The notes under the pieces: model-generated | Database searches by the model: none | Told to the model about the DNA's origin: nothing | The model's input: only the letters and a program-made list of their open reading frames with translations | Program-made: the position numbers and the translations under genes | Assembly: GCF_002295065.1 (NCBI RefSeq) | Contig: NZ_NSGG01000001.1 | Span: forward strand, 206,553-270,552 | Length of the DNA: 64,000 nucleotides | Source: Mesorhizobium sp. WSM3859 | GTDB taxonomy: Bacteria; Pseudomonadota; Alphaproteobacteria; Rhizobiales; Rhizobiaceae | Direction: 5' to 3' | Part shown: positions 17,675 through 26,054 of the stretch, in pieces | How positions within the stretch are numbered: position 1 is the first letter of the stretch | Layout of the letters: each line of letters starts with the position of its first letter

Positions 17675-20092
17675 TTACGACCGCAGCCGCTTGCCCTCCG
17701 GGTCGAAGGGCGGATGCGCGAGCAGCACCGCGTCATGCGGCCTGCCCAGAATGGCGACGGTCACCTTGTCGCCCGCCTTGGCGGTTCCCGCCTTGACGTA
17801 GCCCATCGCCAGCGACTGCTCGACGAAATAGCCATAGGCGCCTGACGACACCTGGCCGATCGGCGTGCCGTCCGGCAGGAAGATCGGCTCGCCGCCGGTG
17901 GCGTCGGCATCCTTGGTCGAGACCGAAAGCATGATCAGCTCGTCGCGCGCCGGCTTCTCGGCGACGGCGAGATAGGCTTCGCGGTTGAGGAAGTCCTTAT
18001 CGGTCTTGATCAGGCGATCGAGCTTGACCTCCTGCGGCCAGTATTCCGGCGAGTATTCCCGGCTCCAGCTGCCATAGCCCTTCTCGACGCGTAGCGACAT
18101 CAGCGCCCGCGAGCCAACCGGTCCGGCGCCGACTTCCGCGCCTGCCTTGAGCAGCGCGCGGTAGAGCTCCACCTGGTCGGCGGCCTGGCAGTGCAGCTCC
18201 CAGCCGAGATCGCCGGTGAAGGAGACCCTCAGCGCCACGACGTCGAGGCCGGCGACAGTGATCTGGCGCGAGCGCATGAACGGGAAGGCCTCGTTCGACA
18301 GGTCGTCATTGGTGAGCCGCTGCAGCAGTTCGCGTGATTTCGGCCCGGCGACGTTGAAGCCGCCGAGATCCTCGGTGCGCGAGCGGAAGGTCGTGCCTTC
18401 CGGCAGCGGCACCGACTTGAAGAAGCGCTGATGAAAACGCTCGGCCATGCCCGAGCCGATCACCATGAACTCGTCCTCCGCCAGCCTGGTCACGGTGAAG
18501 TCGCCGGCAATGCCGCCGCGCTTGCCGATCAGCGGCGTGAGACAGGAGTTGCCGACCTTGGTCGGCATACGGTTGGCGAAGATCGCGTTGAGCCAGGCTT
18601 CCGCGCCTGGGCCCTTCACTTCGTATTTGGCGAAATTGGAGATGTCGATGATGCCGGCATGCTCGCGCAGCATGCGCGCCTCGCGGCCCACCGGCCCCCA
18701 CCAGTTCTGCCGCGTGAAGCCGACCGTTTCCTCGCGCGGCTCGCCTTCCGCGGCGAACCACAGCGGATGCTCCCAGCCGAAATTGAGGCCGAAGACGGCG
18801 CCCATCTCCTTCTGCATTTCATAGGCTGGCCGCGTCCGCACCGGTCGGCCCGCGGCGCGCTCCTCGTTCGGGAAATGGATCTTGAAGCGGTGGCTGTACT
18901 GGTCCTGCACGCGCGCCTTGGTGAAGGCCTTGCCGGCCCAATGGCCGAAGCGCGCCATGTCCCAGCCGAACATGTCGAGCGAAGGCTCGCCCTCGATCAT
19001 CCACTCGGCCGCGAGCTTGCCCATGCCGCCCGATTGCGAGAAACCGGGAATGATGCCGTTGCAGCAGAAATAGTTGCTGAGCTCGGGCGCCGGCCCGAAC
19101 AGCACCGCGCTGTCCGGCGACCAGATCATCGGGCCGTTGATCACCTTCTTGACGCCGGCGGTGGCGGCCGCAGGCACACGCTGAACGGCGCGCATCATGT
19201 TTTCCTCGATGCGGTCGATATCGTCGGGAAACAGTTCGTGGCCGAAATCCAGCGGTGTGCCTGCCTCGGCCCAGAATTTCATGTTGCGCTCATAGGCGCC
19301 GATGAGCAGCCCGAGGCCTTCCTGGCGCAGGTAATATTCGCCGTCGCGATCGGCGACCGACGGCAGGCGCCGGCCCATCGAGGCGATTTCGGGAATGGTC
19401 TCGGTGACGAAATACTGGTGCTCGGTCGGGATCAGCGGCAGCTGCAAGCCGGCCATGGCGGCGACCTCCCTGCCCCACAGTCCAGCGGCGTTGACCACCC
19501 ATTGCGCGCGGATATCGCCCTTCGGCGTGCGCACGATCCAGCTACCGTCAGCCTGCGCCTCGGTCGCTGTCACCGGCGTGAAGCGATGGATCTCCGCGCC
19601 GCGCTGGCGCGCGCCCGCGGCGTAGGCGGCGGTGACGCCCGACGGATCGACATTGCCGCCCTCCGGCTCATACATGATGCAGCGTATGCCGTCGAAATCG
19701 ACCAGCGGATGCAGCCGCTCCGCCTCGTCGCGGCCGACCTCGTAAAAATTCATCTTGTAGCGCCGCGCCTTGGCTTCCTGGAGCCTCAGCTGATGCTCGC
19801 GCGCCTCGGTCTGGGCGAGATAGAGCGAGCCCGGCTGGAAGATGCCGCAGCCCTGGCCGGTCTCGGCCTCCAGGTCCTTGTAGAGCGCCATCGTATAATG
19901 CTGCAGGCGGCTGATGTTGGTGGAATCATGCAGGCCGTGGATGTTGGCCGCAGCGTGCCATGTCGAACCCGAGGTCAGCTCGCTGCGCTCCAGAAGCACG
20001 ACATCCGTCCAACCGAACTTGGCGAGGTGATAGAGGATCGAGCAGCCGATCAGACCGCCGCCAATGACAACGGCTTGTGCATGAGTACGCAT
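17675..20092 (-). CDS. FAD-dependent oxidoreductase with GcvT domain, dimethylglycine/sarcosine dehydrogenase-like
   Basis: 805 residues from ATG 20092, preceded by GGGAAGAAAG 8 bases upstream. Residues 1-370 are a DAO-type FAD domain (VVIGGGLIGCSILYHL, LLERSELTSGSTWHAA with the covalent-flavin-type W-H-A region, WVVNAAGLWG). A linker and then a GCV_T aminomethyltransferase domain with C-terminal barrel fill the rest (YGSWSREYSPEYWPQEVKLD near the end). This fusion oxidises N-methyl groups and passes the formaldehyde-level carbon to tetrahydrofolate. It is last in a minus-strand unit with the solute-binding protein and, probably, the LysR gene. The methylated amine used is not evident. Confidence 0.85.
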   Translation of the reverse strand: MRTHAQAVVIGGGLIGCSILYHLAKFGWTDVVLLERSELTSGSTWHAAANIHGLHDSTNISRLQHYTMALYKDLEAETGQGCGIFQPGSLYLAQTEAREHQLRLQEAKARRYKMNFYEVGRDEAERLHPLVDFDGIRCIMYEPEGGNVDPSGVTAAYAAGARQRGAEIHRFTPVTATEAQADGSWIVRTPKGDIRAQWVVNAAGLWGREVAAMAGLQLPLIPTEHQYFVTETIPEIASMGRRLPSVADRDGEYYLRQEGLGLLIGAYERNMKFWAEAGTPLDFGHELFPDDIDRIEENMMRAVQRVPAAATAGVKKVINGPMIWSPDSAVLFGPAPELSNYFCCNGIIPGFSQSGGMGKLAAEWMIEGEPSLDMFGWDMARFGHWAGKAFTKARVQDQYSHRFKIHFPNEERAAGRPVRTRPAYEMQKEMGAVFGLNFGWEHPLWFAAEGEPREETVGFTRQNWWGPVGREARMLREHAGIIDISNFAKYEVKGPGAEAWLNAIFANRMPTKVGNSCLTPLIGKRGGIAGDFTVTRLAEDEFMVIGSGMAERFHQRFFKSVPLPEGTTFRSRTEDLGGFNVAGPKSRELLQRLTNDDLSNEAFPFMRSRQITVAGLDVVALRVSFTGDLGWELHCQAADQVELYRALLKAGAEVGAGPVGSRALMSLRVEKGYGSWSREYSPEYWPQEVKLDRLIKTDKDFLNREAYLAVAEKPARDELIMLSVSTKDADATGGEPIFLPDGTPIGQVSSGAYGYFVEQSLAMGYVKAGTAKAGDKVTVAILGRPHDAVLLAHPPFDPEGKRLRS

Positions 20093-20193
20093 AGTTGAGC
20101 TTTCTTCCCTTGGTTCGGCGACTTGTTTGGCGCTCTCTTGCAGCGCTTTTGGTATTTCATTTAGCTGACTGATCAAGCGCAGTCGCCGGCTAA

Positions 20194-20220
20194 GTCAGGG
20201 GCGCAAAAAGCGCCCCTGAC
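20194..20220. terminator. Intercistronic hairpin GTCAGGGGCGC-AAAAA-GCGCCCCTGAC
   Basis: A perfect 11-bp inverted repeat with a 5-base loop between the solute-binding-protein gene and the oxidoreductase gene (both minus). Read on the minus strand it has no downstream U-run, so it more likely stabilises the 3' end of the abundant binding-protein mRNA or attenuates transcription than acts as a strong terminator. Confidence 0.6.
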
Positions 20221-20242
20221 CATTGCTTTGATTGACCTGGTT

Positions 20243-21898
20243 TCAGGCCTTGTCCAACCAGACCTTGTCCAGTTGCAGTTCGAAAGTCTGATGCATGCCG
20301 AGGTTCTTCACGTAAGGGGCATGGTGGCGGTAGAGCGAGCGCCAGAACGCCTGGACCAGAATGCCGGAGTCCTGCAGGATGAACTCCACCTCCTTCATGA
20401 GCTCCTTGCGCTTCTCGGGATCGGCGACGGCCATCGCCGCGTTGAGCTTCTTGTCGAACTCCGGATTGGCGTAGCCCGACTCGTTCCAGGCCTCGCCGCT
20501 GCGATAGGCGATCGCCAGCACCTGCACGCCGAGCGGCCGCATGCCCCAGTCGGTGGTTGACCACGGATATTTCGTCCAGTCGTTCCAGAACGAGGAGCCC
20601 GGAATGATGGTGCGCTTGACCTTGAAGCCGGCGTCGCGCATCTGCGCGGCGACGACGTCGGCCGGGTCCTTCACATAGTCGGCATCGTAGGAGATCAGCT
20701 CGAACTCGTGATCCGTCTGGCCGGCCTCGGCCATCAGCGCCTTTGCCTTTGCGAGGTCGCGCGGAACTTTCGGCAGCGCGTAGTATTCCGGATGGATCTG
20801 GCAGACATGGTGGTTTTCGGCGACCTGGCCGAGGCCGCTATAGCCGAGCTTCAACACGGTCTCGTTGTCGACTGCGAGCTGGATGGCGTTGCGCACCCGC
20901 TTGTCGTCGTAAGGCTTGTTGGTCACGTTGGTGCGCAACACGATGGTGCCGGCGGTGACCACTTGCTCCTTGACCAGGCCCATGCTGTCATAGAGATCGA
21001 CCGTGCCGCCGACCGTCTGGTAGTTGCAGTCGATCTCGCCGGCCTCGAAGGCGCTGCCGATGGCCGGGTTCGAGGCGTCCGATCCGTAATCGGTCCAGTC
21101 GACGCCGTCGAGATAGGGCTCGCCGCCGAACCAGGTGAAGTCCTTGCGCCGCCGCACCGAGGCCGATTCACCGACCTTGTAGGAGATCAGCTCATAGGGG
21201 CCGGTGCCGGGCGTCTTGAGCATGTCGGCGCCGCTCTTGTCGAAGTCGCGATGGACGATGACCGCCGGATAGTCGGAAAAGCCCGGGATAATGGTGACGT
21301 CCGACTGGTTGCATTTCAGCTTCACCGTATGGTCGTCGACCTTGGTGATGGCGCCGGCGGCGGCCTTCTTGGTGGTCGCATCGATCAGCGAGCCCATGCG
21401 GCCGGCCATCGAATTGCCCTCGGCCGCCTTATCGCACCAGCGTGCGATGTTGTAGGCGATGTCGTCGGCGTTGAAGTCGTCGCCGTTCGACCATTTCACG
21501 CCCTTGCGCAGGTGCAGCGTGTATTCGGTGGCGTCGTCGCTCACCTCCCAGCTCTCGACCAGATGGCCCTCGAAGGTGAAGTCGGTGGTGTAGCGGATCA
21601 TGTAGTCATTGCACTGGCGCATGACATTGGCGATTTCCGACCAGTCCCAGCTGCGCGGATCCTTCATGTCTTTGATGATCATCTGCATCTTCAGGATGCC
21701 GCCCTTCTTGCCGGGCAAGGGTGCGGCGGCCTTGGCCGGCTCGATCCCCGCCATCGAATAGGCGAGCGCCGTGGAAGCGCCCATCACGCTTGCCATGGCC
21801 AGGAATTCGCGGCGGTCCATGCCGCCCTTTTTGACTTCGGCTGCGTAGCTTTCGATGATCGCCGGGACGCGGTCACCGTTGCTCTTGAACATTGTCAT
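20243..21898 (-). CDS. ABC transporter solute-binding protein, family 5 (DppA/OppA-like), Tat-type signal
   Basis: 551 residues from ATG 21898. The frame could extend to 21949 but the extension is not needed. After an unusually long N-terminal segment (~26 residues) comes a twin-arginine signal [21 protein letters not shown] ending near AKA. The mature protein has family-5 features: [57 protein letters not shown], and the C-terminal [21 protein letters not shown]. Such lipoproteins or periplasmic proteins bind peptides or other amphipathic amines. No permease or ATPase gene accompanies it here, which is unusual. It must use components encoded elsewhere. Confidence 0.85.
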   Translation of the reverse strand: MTMFKSNGDRVPAIIESYAAEVKKGGMDRREFLAMASVMGASTALAYSMAGIEPAKAAAPLPGKKGGILKMQMIIKDMKDPRSWDWSEIANVMRQCNDYMIRYTTDFTFEGHLVESWEVSDDATEYTLHLRKGVKWSNGDDFNADDIAYNIARWCDKAAEGNSMAGRMGSLIDATTKKAAAGAITKVDDHTVKLKCNQSDVTIIPGFSDYPAVIVHRDFDKSGADMLKTPGTGPYELISYKVGESASVRRRKDFTWFGGEPYLDGVDWTDYGSDASNPAIGSAFEAGEIDCNYQTVGGTVDLYDSMGLVKEQVVTAGTIVLRTNVTNKPYDDKRVRNAIQLAVDNETVLKLGYSGLGQVAENHHVCQIHPEYYALPKVPRDLAKAKALMAEAGQTDHEFELISYDADYVKDPADVVAAQMRDAGFKVKRTIIPGSSFWNDWTKYPWSTTDWGMRPLGVQVLAIAYRSGEAWNESGYANPEFDKKLNAAMAVADPEKRKELMKEVEFILQDSGILVQAFWRSLYRHHAPYVKNLGMHQTFELQLDKVWLDKA

Positions 21899-22073
21899 CG
21901 TTGTTCTCCGGTTCAGGGCTTTTTGCCCGTTGCATTCCCCTTGCGGCACGCATGTTAGGGGCGATGCAAAAATCCCGGAAGGGCTCGATCCTTCACAAAC
22001 CGCAGAAAGCCGGCCGCTGAGGCCTAAAAAAACAATGCCATTGGCTCGCCAAATTTTTGAAGGCGGAACAGAG

Positions 22074-22967
22074 CTACGGTCGTGCCGCGTCTTCCCTGGC
22101 CCTGGACAGGATCCATTCCCTGACCGTACGCGCGATGTTTCCCTTCGAAAGCTGGCTCTCGGTTAGATAGTAGTTCCAGGGGCTTGGCGGCCGTATGGGA
22201 AACGGCTCGACGAGCAGCCCGCGATCCATGTAGGCGTGTGAGAGCGAACGCTGCGTGGCGACCAGGCCTGCGCCCATGGCGGCGAGCTCAAGCGCGATGT
22301 TGGAGGCGTTGGTCGACAAGCCCTTGTCATGGTCCTCCATATCGACACCGAGCGCCTCAGTGACAACCTGCCAGTATTCCTGGCGGCCATGCACGAAGAT
22401 CCAGTCCACCTTGAGCATGTCCTGCGGCGTCTTCAGCGCATGCTCGCCCTCGAGCATGCTCGGGGCGCAGAGCAGGACCAGCTCGTCGTTCCAGAGCGGA
22501 ATGGCCGCGGGCGGCCGGTCGTCGAAGCGCCGCGTCGAGATGGTGATGTCGGCGATCTGCTCGCTGATGTCCTCCCAGATCGTGCCGTGCAGCACGATCT
22601 CGATCTCAGGATGCTTTTTCCGGAACGCGGCCATGCAGCCGGCCAGCCAGTTCTCGGCAAGACTCATCGGGCAGGAAACGACCACGGTGCGGTTGCGCGA
22701 GGAAGCGACGATCGCCTCGGTCGCCTGGTCGATCTGGTCGAGCGCCTGGCGCAAGGTCGGCAGGAAGGCCTCCCCCATCTCGGTCAGCTTCAGACTGCGC
22801 GGATAGCGGATGAAGAGCTGCCGGCCGATATAGTGTTCGAGCGCGCGCACATGCGTGCTGACCGCGGCTTGCGTGTAGCCCAGTTCCTTGGCCGCCGTGG
22901 TGAAGCTCAAATGGCGGGCCGAACTCTCGAACGAACGGATATAGTTCAAGGGGGGTGGCGGCTTCAT
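22074..22967 (-). CDS. LysR-family transcriptional regulator, GcvA-like
   Basis: 297 residues from ATG 22967, chosen for GGAG 6-9 bases upstream. ATG 22994 is possible. The N-terminal winged helix-turn-helix reads [40 protein letters not shown], which is GcvA-type. The C-terminal domain is the periplasmic-binding-protein-like effector domain. It sits between the minus-strand binding-protein/oxidoreductase unit and the divergent plus-strand catabolic operon starting at 23138, the usual position for a LysR regulator controlling both in response to a pathway intermediate (inference). Confidence 0.85.
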   Translation of the reverse strand: MKPPPPLNYIRSFESSARHLSFTTAAKELGYTQAAVSTHVRALEHYIGRQLFIRYPRSLKLTEMGEAFLPTLRQALDQIDQATEAIVASSRNRTVVVSCPMSLAENWLAGCMAAFRKKHPEIEIVLHGTIWEDISEQIADITISTRRFDDRPPAAIPLWNDELVLLCAPSMLEGEHALKTPQDMLKVDWIFVHGRQEYWQVVTEALGVDMEDHDKGLSTNASNIALELAAMGAGLVATQRSLSHAYMDRGLLVEPFPIRPPSPWNYYLTESQLSKGNIARTVREWILSRAREDAARP

Positions 22968-23137
22968 CCCGGTCTCCAGCTGCGTAGTCGGCATAGCTAT
23001 CGCATGGGCAATCGGCCTTTCAATCGCAGACAAGCGACATGGCATCAATATTTTTGGTCAAAGCCGCCAAACTAATCGCGTGCCTGCGCGATGAACCCAA
23101 TTTATTGATGTTGTGAAGAGACAGGGGAGAGAAGCGC

Positions 23138-24535
23138 GTGGCTGTGCCGTCGTACCGGCGTGAGGGGCCTGTCGTCAGCTCCGATACATTCACGCGTTTG
23201 GCCGATTTCGTGCTGCGGCGTCCCGCTTCCGTCTTCCCTCAGCCGGTGCTTGAACAGGCCCGTTACCTTCTGCTCGACACGCTCGGCATCGCCGCCGCCG
23301 CCGGACCGATGGAAGCAGGCCGGATTGCCCGCGATGCCGCCGTGCTGCTCTACGGTTCGAACGATCTGCAATACTCGGCCCGGATGCTCTTCGACGGGCG
23401 TCGCGCTAGCATCGCAGGCGCGGCTTACGCGGTCGCCACGCAGACAGACAACCTTGATGGCCATGACGGCTATAGCCCGACCAAGGGCCATATCGGCGTC
23501 GCGGTGATGCCGGCGCTTGCAGCGCTTGCGGAAGCAAGGCCCGACCTCAGCGGGCCGGAAGCGCTGGCGTCGCTGGTCATCGGCTACGAAGTCGCCGGCC
23601 GGGCCGGCATAGCCTTGCATGCAACGGTCAGCGACTATCATACGTCCGGCGCCTGGAATGCCTTGGGCGTGGCGGCGATCGCGGCACGGCTGCGGCGTCT
23701 CGACGAAACGCAATTGCGCGAGGCGCTCGGCATTGCCGAGTATCACGGCCCGCGCAGCCAGATGATGCGAGAGATCGCCACGCCCACGATGTTGCATGAC
23801 GGCTCCGGCCCCGGTGCCCTCATCGGCCTCTCGGCGGCGGTGCTGGCCGAACGCGGCTTCACCGGAGCGCCGGCGATCACAGTGGAGGCGCCGGAAGTCG
23901 CGACGCATTGGCAGGACCTCGGCGTTTTCTGGCAATCATTGCATCAGTATGTGAAGCCTTATCCGATCTGCCGCTGGGCGCATGCGGCGATCGACGCGGT
24001 GCGCGGACTTTGCGTGGCGCATAATCTCGCCCCCTCCGACATCGCCCATGTCCAGGTCAACAGCTTCCATTATGCGGCCACGCTGTTCGACGGCATGCCG
24101 GACACGACCTCCAAAGCGCAGTACAGCCTGCGCTTCGCCGTCGCGACCTTCATCATCCACCGGCGCATCGGGCTGGAGCATATTTCCGGTGCCGGCCTCG
24201 CCGATGCCGCGGTCGCCGACATGCTCACCCGCATCACGGTGACCGAAAGCGAGCGCCACAGCGCCCGCTTCCCGGCCGGCCGCTGGGCCGACGTCGTCAT
24301 CACGACCAACGATGGACGCGTGCTGATGTCGGGCGACGTGCATGCGCGCGGCGGCCCGGAAGCGCCGATGACCAAGCAGGACGTCGAGGCCAAATACGTG
24401 GAATTCGCCGCGCCCGTGCTCGGGTCCGGCCGCGCCGCGGCGATCCGCGACGCGGTGCTTTCGCTCGACGACCGCGACAGCCGCTTCTCCGATCTCTCGG
24501 CGCTGCTCTACGATCCTCCCACGACTTCGAGCTGA
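23138..24535 (+). CDS. MmgE/PrpD family protein
   Basis: 465 residues from a GTG with AGGGGAGAGAAG upstream. MmgE/PrpD features: a long helical N-terminal domain with YLLLDTLGIAAAAG, DNLDGHDGYSPTKGHIGVAVMPA (the conserved HxGxxxxPA-type motif), GYEVAGRAGIAL, YHTSGAWNALGVAAIAARL and KPYPICRWAHAAIDA. Family members include 2-methylcitrate dehydratase, cis-aconitate decarboxylase and iminodisuccinate epimerase, so a dehydration, decarboxylation or epimerisation of a small carboxylic acid is expected. It is the first gene of the plus-strand run with the Sox-like subunits, only 7 bp apart from the next. Exact reaction unknown. Confidence 0.8.
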   Translation: MAVPSYRREGPVVSSDTFTRLADFVLRRPASVFPQPVLEQARYLLLDTLGIAAAAGPMEAGRIARDAAVLLYGSNDLQYSARMLFDGRRASIAGAAYAVATQTDNLDGHDGYSPTKGHIGVAVMPALAALAEARPDLSGPEALASLVIGYEVAGRAGIALHATVSDYHTSGAWNALGVAAIAARLRRLDETQLREALGIAEYHGPRSQMMREIATPTMLHDGSGPGALIGLSAAVLAERGFTGAPAITVEAPEVATHWQDLGVFWQSLHQYVKPYPICRWAHAAIDAVRGLCVAHNLAPSDIAHVQVNSFHYAATLFDGMPDTTSKAQYSLRFAVATFIIHRRIGLEHISGAGLADAAVADMLTRITVTESERHSARFPAGRWADVVITTNDGRVLMSGDVHARGGPEAPMTKQDVEAKYVEFAAPVLGSGRAAAIRDAVLSLDDRDSRFSDLSALLYDPPTTSS

Positions 24536-24542
24536 GCGCGCA

Positions 24543-25784
24543 ATGCCCCTCAGGCTTCTGAAATACGGTCTCAGCAGGGACTATCCGGTCAGCGGCGACA
24601 TCCCGGCAACGCCCGAGCTGAAGCCGGCCTACGACGTCGTCATCATCGGCGGCGGCGGGCATGGACTGTCCTGCGCGCATCATCTTGCCAAATACCACGG
24701 CATAAAGAGCGTGGCAGTGCTGGAAAAAGGCTATCTCGCTGGCGGCAACACGGCGCGCAACACCACCACCATCCGCTCCAACTACATCACGCCGGAAGGC
24801 ATCGCCTTCTACAAGGAGGGCGTCGAGCTGTTCGAGCGGCTGTCGCAAGAGCTCGATTTCAACGTCATGTTCTCGCAGCGGGGGCAGCTCACGCTTGCGC
24901 ATACCGAGGCGACGATGCGCAGCTTCCACATGCGCGCAGAAATGGGCAAGCACATGGGCACGCGCACCGAGGTCGTCGACCAGAAGGGCGTCGAGGAGCT
25001 CTGCCCGCTCATCAACATGGACTATGGCGGTCCGCTCGAAATCCTCGGCGGGCTCTGGCATGCCGATGGCGGAACGGCGCGCCACGATGCCGTCGCCTGG
25101 GGCTATGCCGCGCAGGCGTCGCGGCGCGGCGCGGAGATCCACCAGCGCACCGAAGTGCAGGGCTTCGAGATTGTCGGCGACCGCGTCCAGGTCGTCAAAA
25201 CGAACAGGGGCCGCATCGCCTGCGGCCAGGTGCTGATCGCCACCGGCGGCATGAATTACGACGTAGCGCTGATGGCCGGCGTCGAGCTTCCCATCCGCTG
25301 CTATCCGCTGCAAGCGATGGTGACCCAACCCTTAAAGCCCTGGCTGCACACGTTGGTCTCGTCGGTCTCGCTGCACACCTATCTCGTCCAGTCATCGCGC
25401 GGCGAGGTCGTCATCGGCGGCGGCTCCGATCCCTACCAGCTCTACTCGACGCGCTCGACGCTCGACATGAAGGAGCACCTCGCCGAGGGCGCCGTCCACC
25501 TCTTCCCTTTTCTGCAAGGCGTGCGGCTGCTGAGACAATGGGCCGGCATCACCGACATGACGCCGGATTACAGCCCGATCATGGGTGCTAGCCCACTCAC
25601 CAATCTCTGGCTCGATTGCGGCTGGGGCACCTGGGGCTTCAAGGCGACTCCTGTCGCCGGCAAGCGCATGGCACAGACCATCGCCGACGGCCGCGTGCCC
25701 GACATCCTGAAACCCTTTGCATTGGAGCGGTTCGAGACCTTCAGGCTGCTCAATGAAATGGGGGCGACCGCGGCGAGCCACTGA
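24543..25784 (+). CDS. soxB: Sarcosine oxidase beta subunit-like FAD protein (SoxB family)
   Basis: 413 residues. DVVIIGGGGHGLSCAHHLAKYHGIKSVAVLEKGYLAGGNTARNTT is the FAD-binding start of SoxB. HADGGTARHDAVAWGYA contains the histidine that carries covalent FMN in heterotetrameric sarcosine oxidase. PIMGASPLTNLWLDCGWGTWGFKATP is the C-terminal flavin-contact motif. In the known complex this subunit oxidises the N-methyl amine. It stands in the canonical order beta-delta-alpha-gamma, 3 bp before the delta-like gene. Because the delta partner is atypical (next entry), the substrate may not be sarcosine itself. Confidence 0.85.
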   Translation: MPLRLLKYGLSRDYPVSGDIPATPELKPAYDVVIIGGGGHGLSCAHHLAKYHGIKSVAVLEKGYLAGGNTARNTTTIRSNYITPEGIAFYKEGVELFERLSQELDFNVMFSQRGQLTLAHTEATMRSFHMRAEMGKHMGTRTEVVDQKGVEELCPLINMDYGGPLEILGGLWHADGGTARHDAVAWGYAAQASRRGAEIHQRTEVQGFEIVGDRVQVVKTNRGRIACGQVLIATGGMNYDVALMAGVELPIRCYPLQAMVTQPLKPWLHTLVSSVSLHTYLVQSSRGEVVIGGGSDPYQLYSTRSTLDMKEHLAEGAVHLFPFLQGVRLLRQWAGITDMTPDYSPIMGASPLTNLWLDCGWGTWGFKATPVAGKRMAQTIADGRVPDILKPFALERFETFRLLNEMGATAASH

Positions 25785-25787
25785 CCG

Positions 25788-26054
25788 ATGAAACTGCTTA
25801 CCTGCCCCATGAACGGCCCGCGCAACATCGACGAGTTCCAGTCTTTCGGCCCGGTGCGCGCGAGGCCCGACCCGAACGCAACTGCCGACAGGGACTGGTC
25901 GCGGCATCTGTTTCGCGCCGAGAACCGCAAAGGCGTCGTGGTCGAGTGGTGGCGGCACGTGCCGAGCAACTATTTCTTCCTGGCCGAGCGCGATCTCGTC
26001 AGCAACGAGATCATCCGCACCTTCGACGCATCCGAACTGCGGGACCGCGCATGA
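25788..26054 (+). CDS. soxD: Sarcosine oxidase delta subunit-like protein lacking most zinc ligands
   Basis: 88 residues. Position and pattern (LLTCPMNGPRNIDEF..., EWWRHVPSNYFFLAERDLVSNEIIRTF) identify a SoxD homologue. In canonical SoxD the zinc is held by Cys-x-x-Cys near residues 6 and 9, a His near 59 and a Cys near 63. Here the first Cys (6) and the His of WWRH remain, but position 9 is Asn and the H-G-C segment after WRH is replaced by VPSN. Zinc binding in the usual way is therefore unlikely. It overlaps the alpha-like gene by 4 bp (ATGA). The gene product probably still bridges the complex structurally. Confidence 0.8.
   Translation: MKLLTCPMNGPRNIDEFQSFGPVRARPDPNATADRDWSRHLFRAENRKGVVVEWWRHVPSNYFFLAERDLVSNEIIRTFDASELRDRA

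Noticed and set aside
17675..20098. Long antisense frame of 555 codons over the oxidoreductase gene, and similar ones at 2865-4169 and 56252-58354
   Set aside because: They are fully opposite strongly conserved proteins and have repetitive Arg/His/Asp-rich translations typical of GC-rich shadows.
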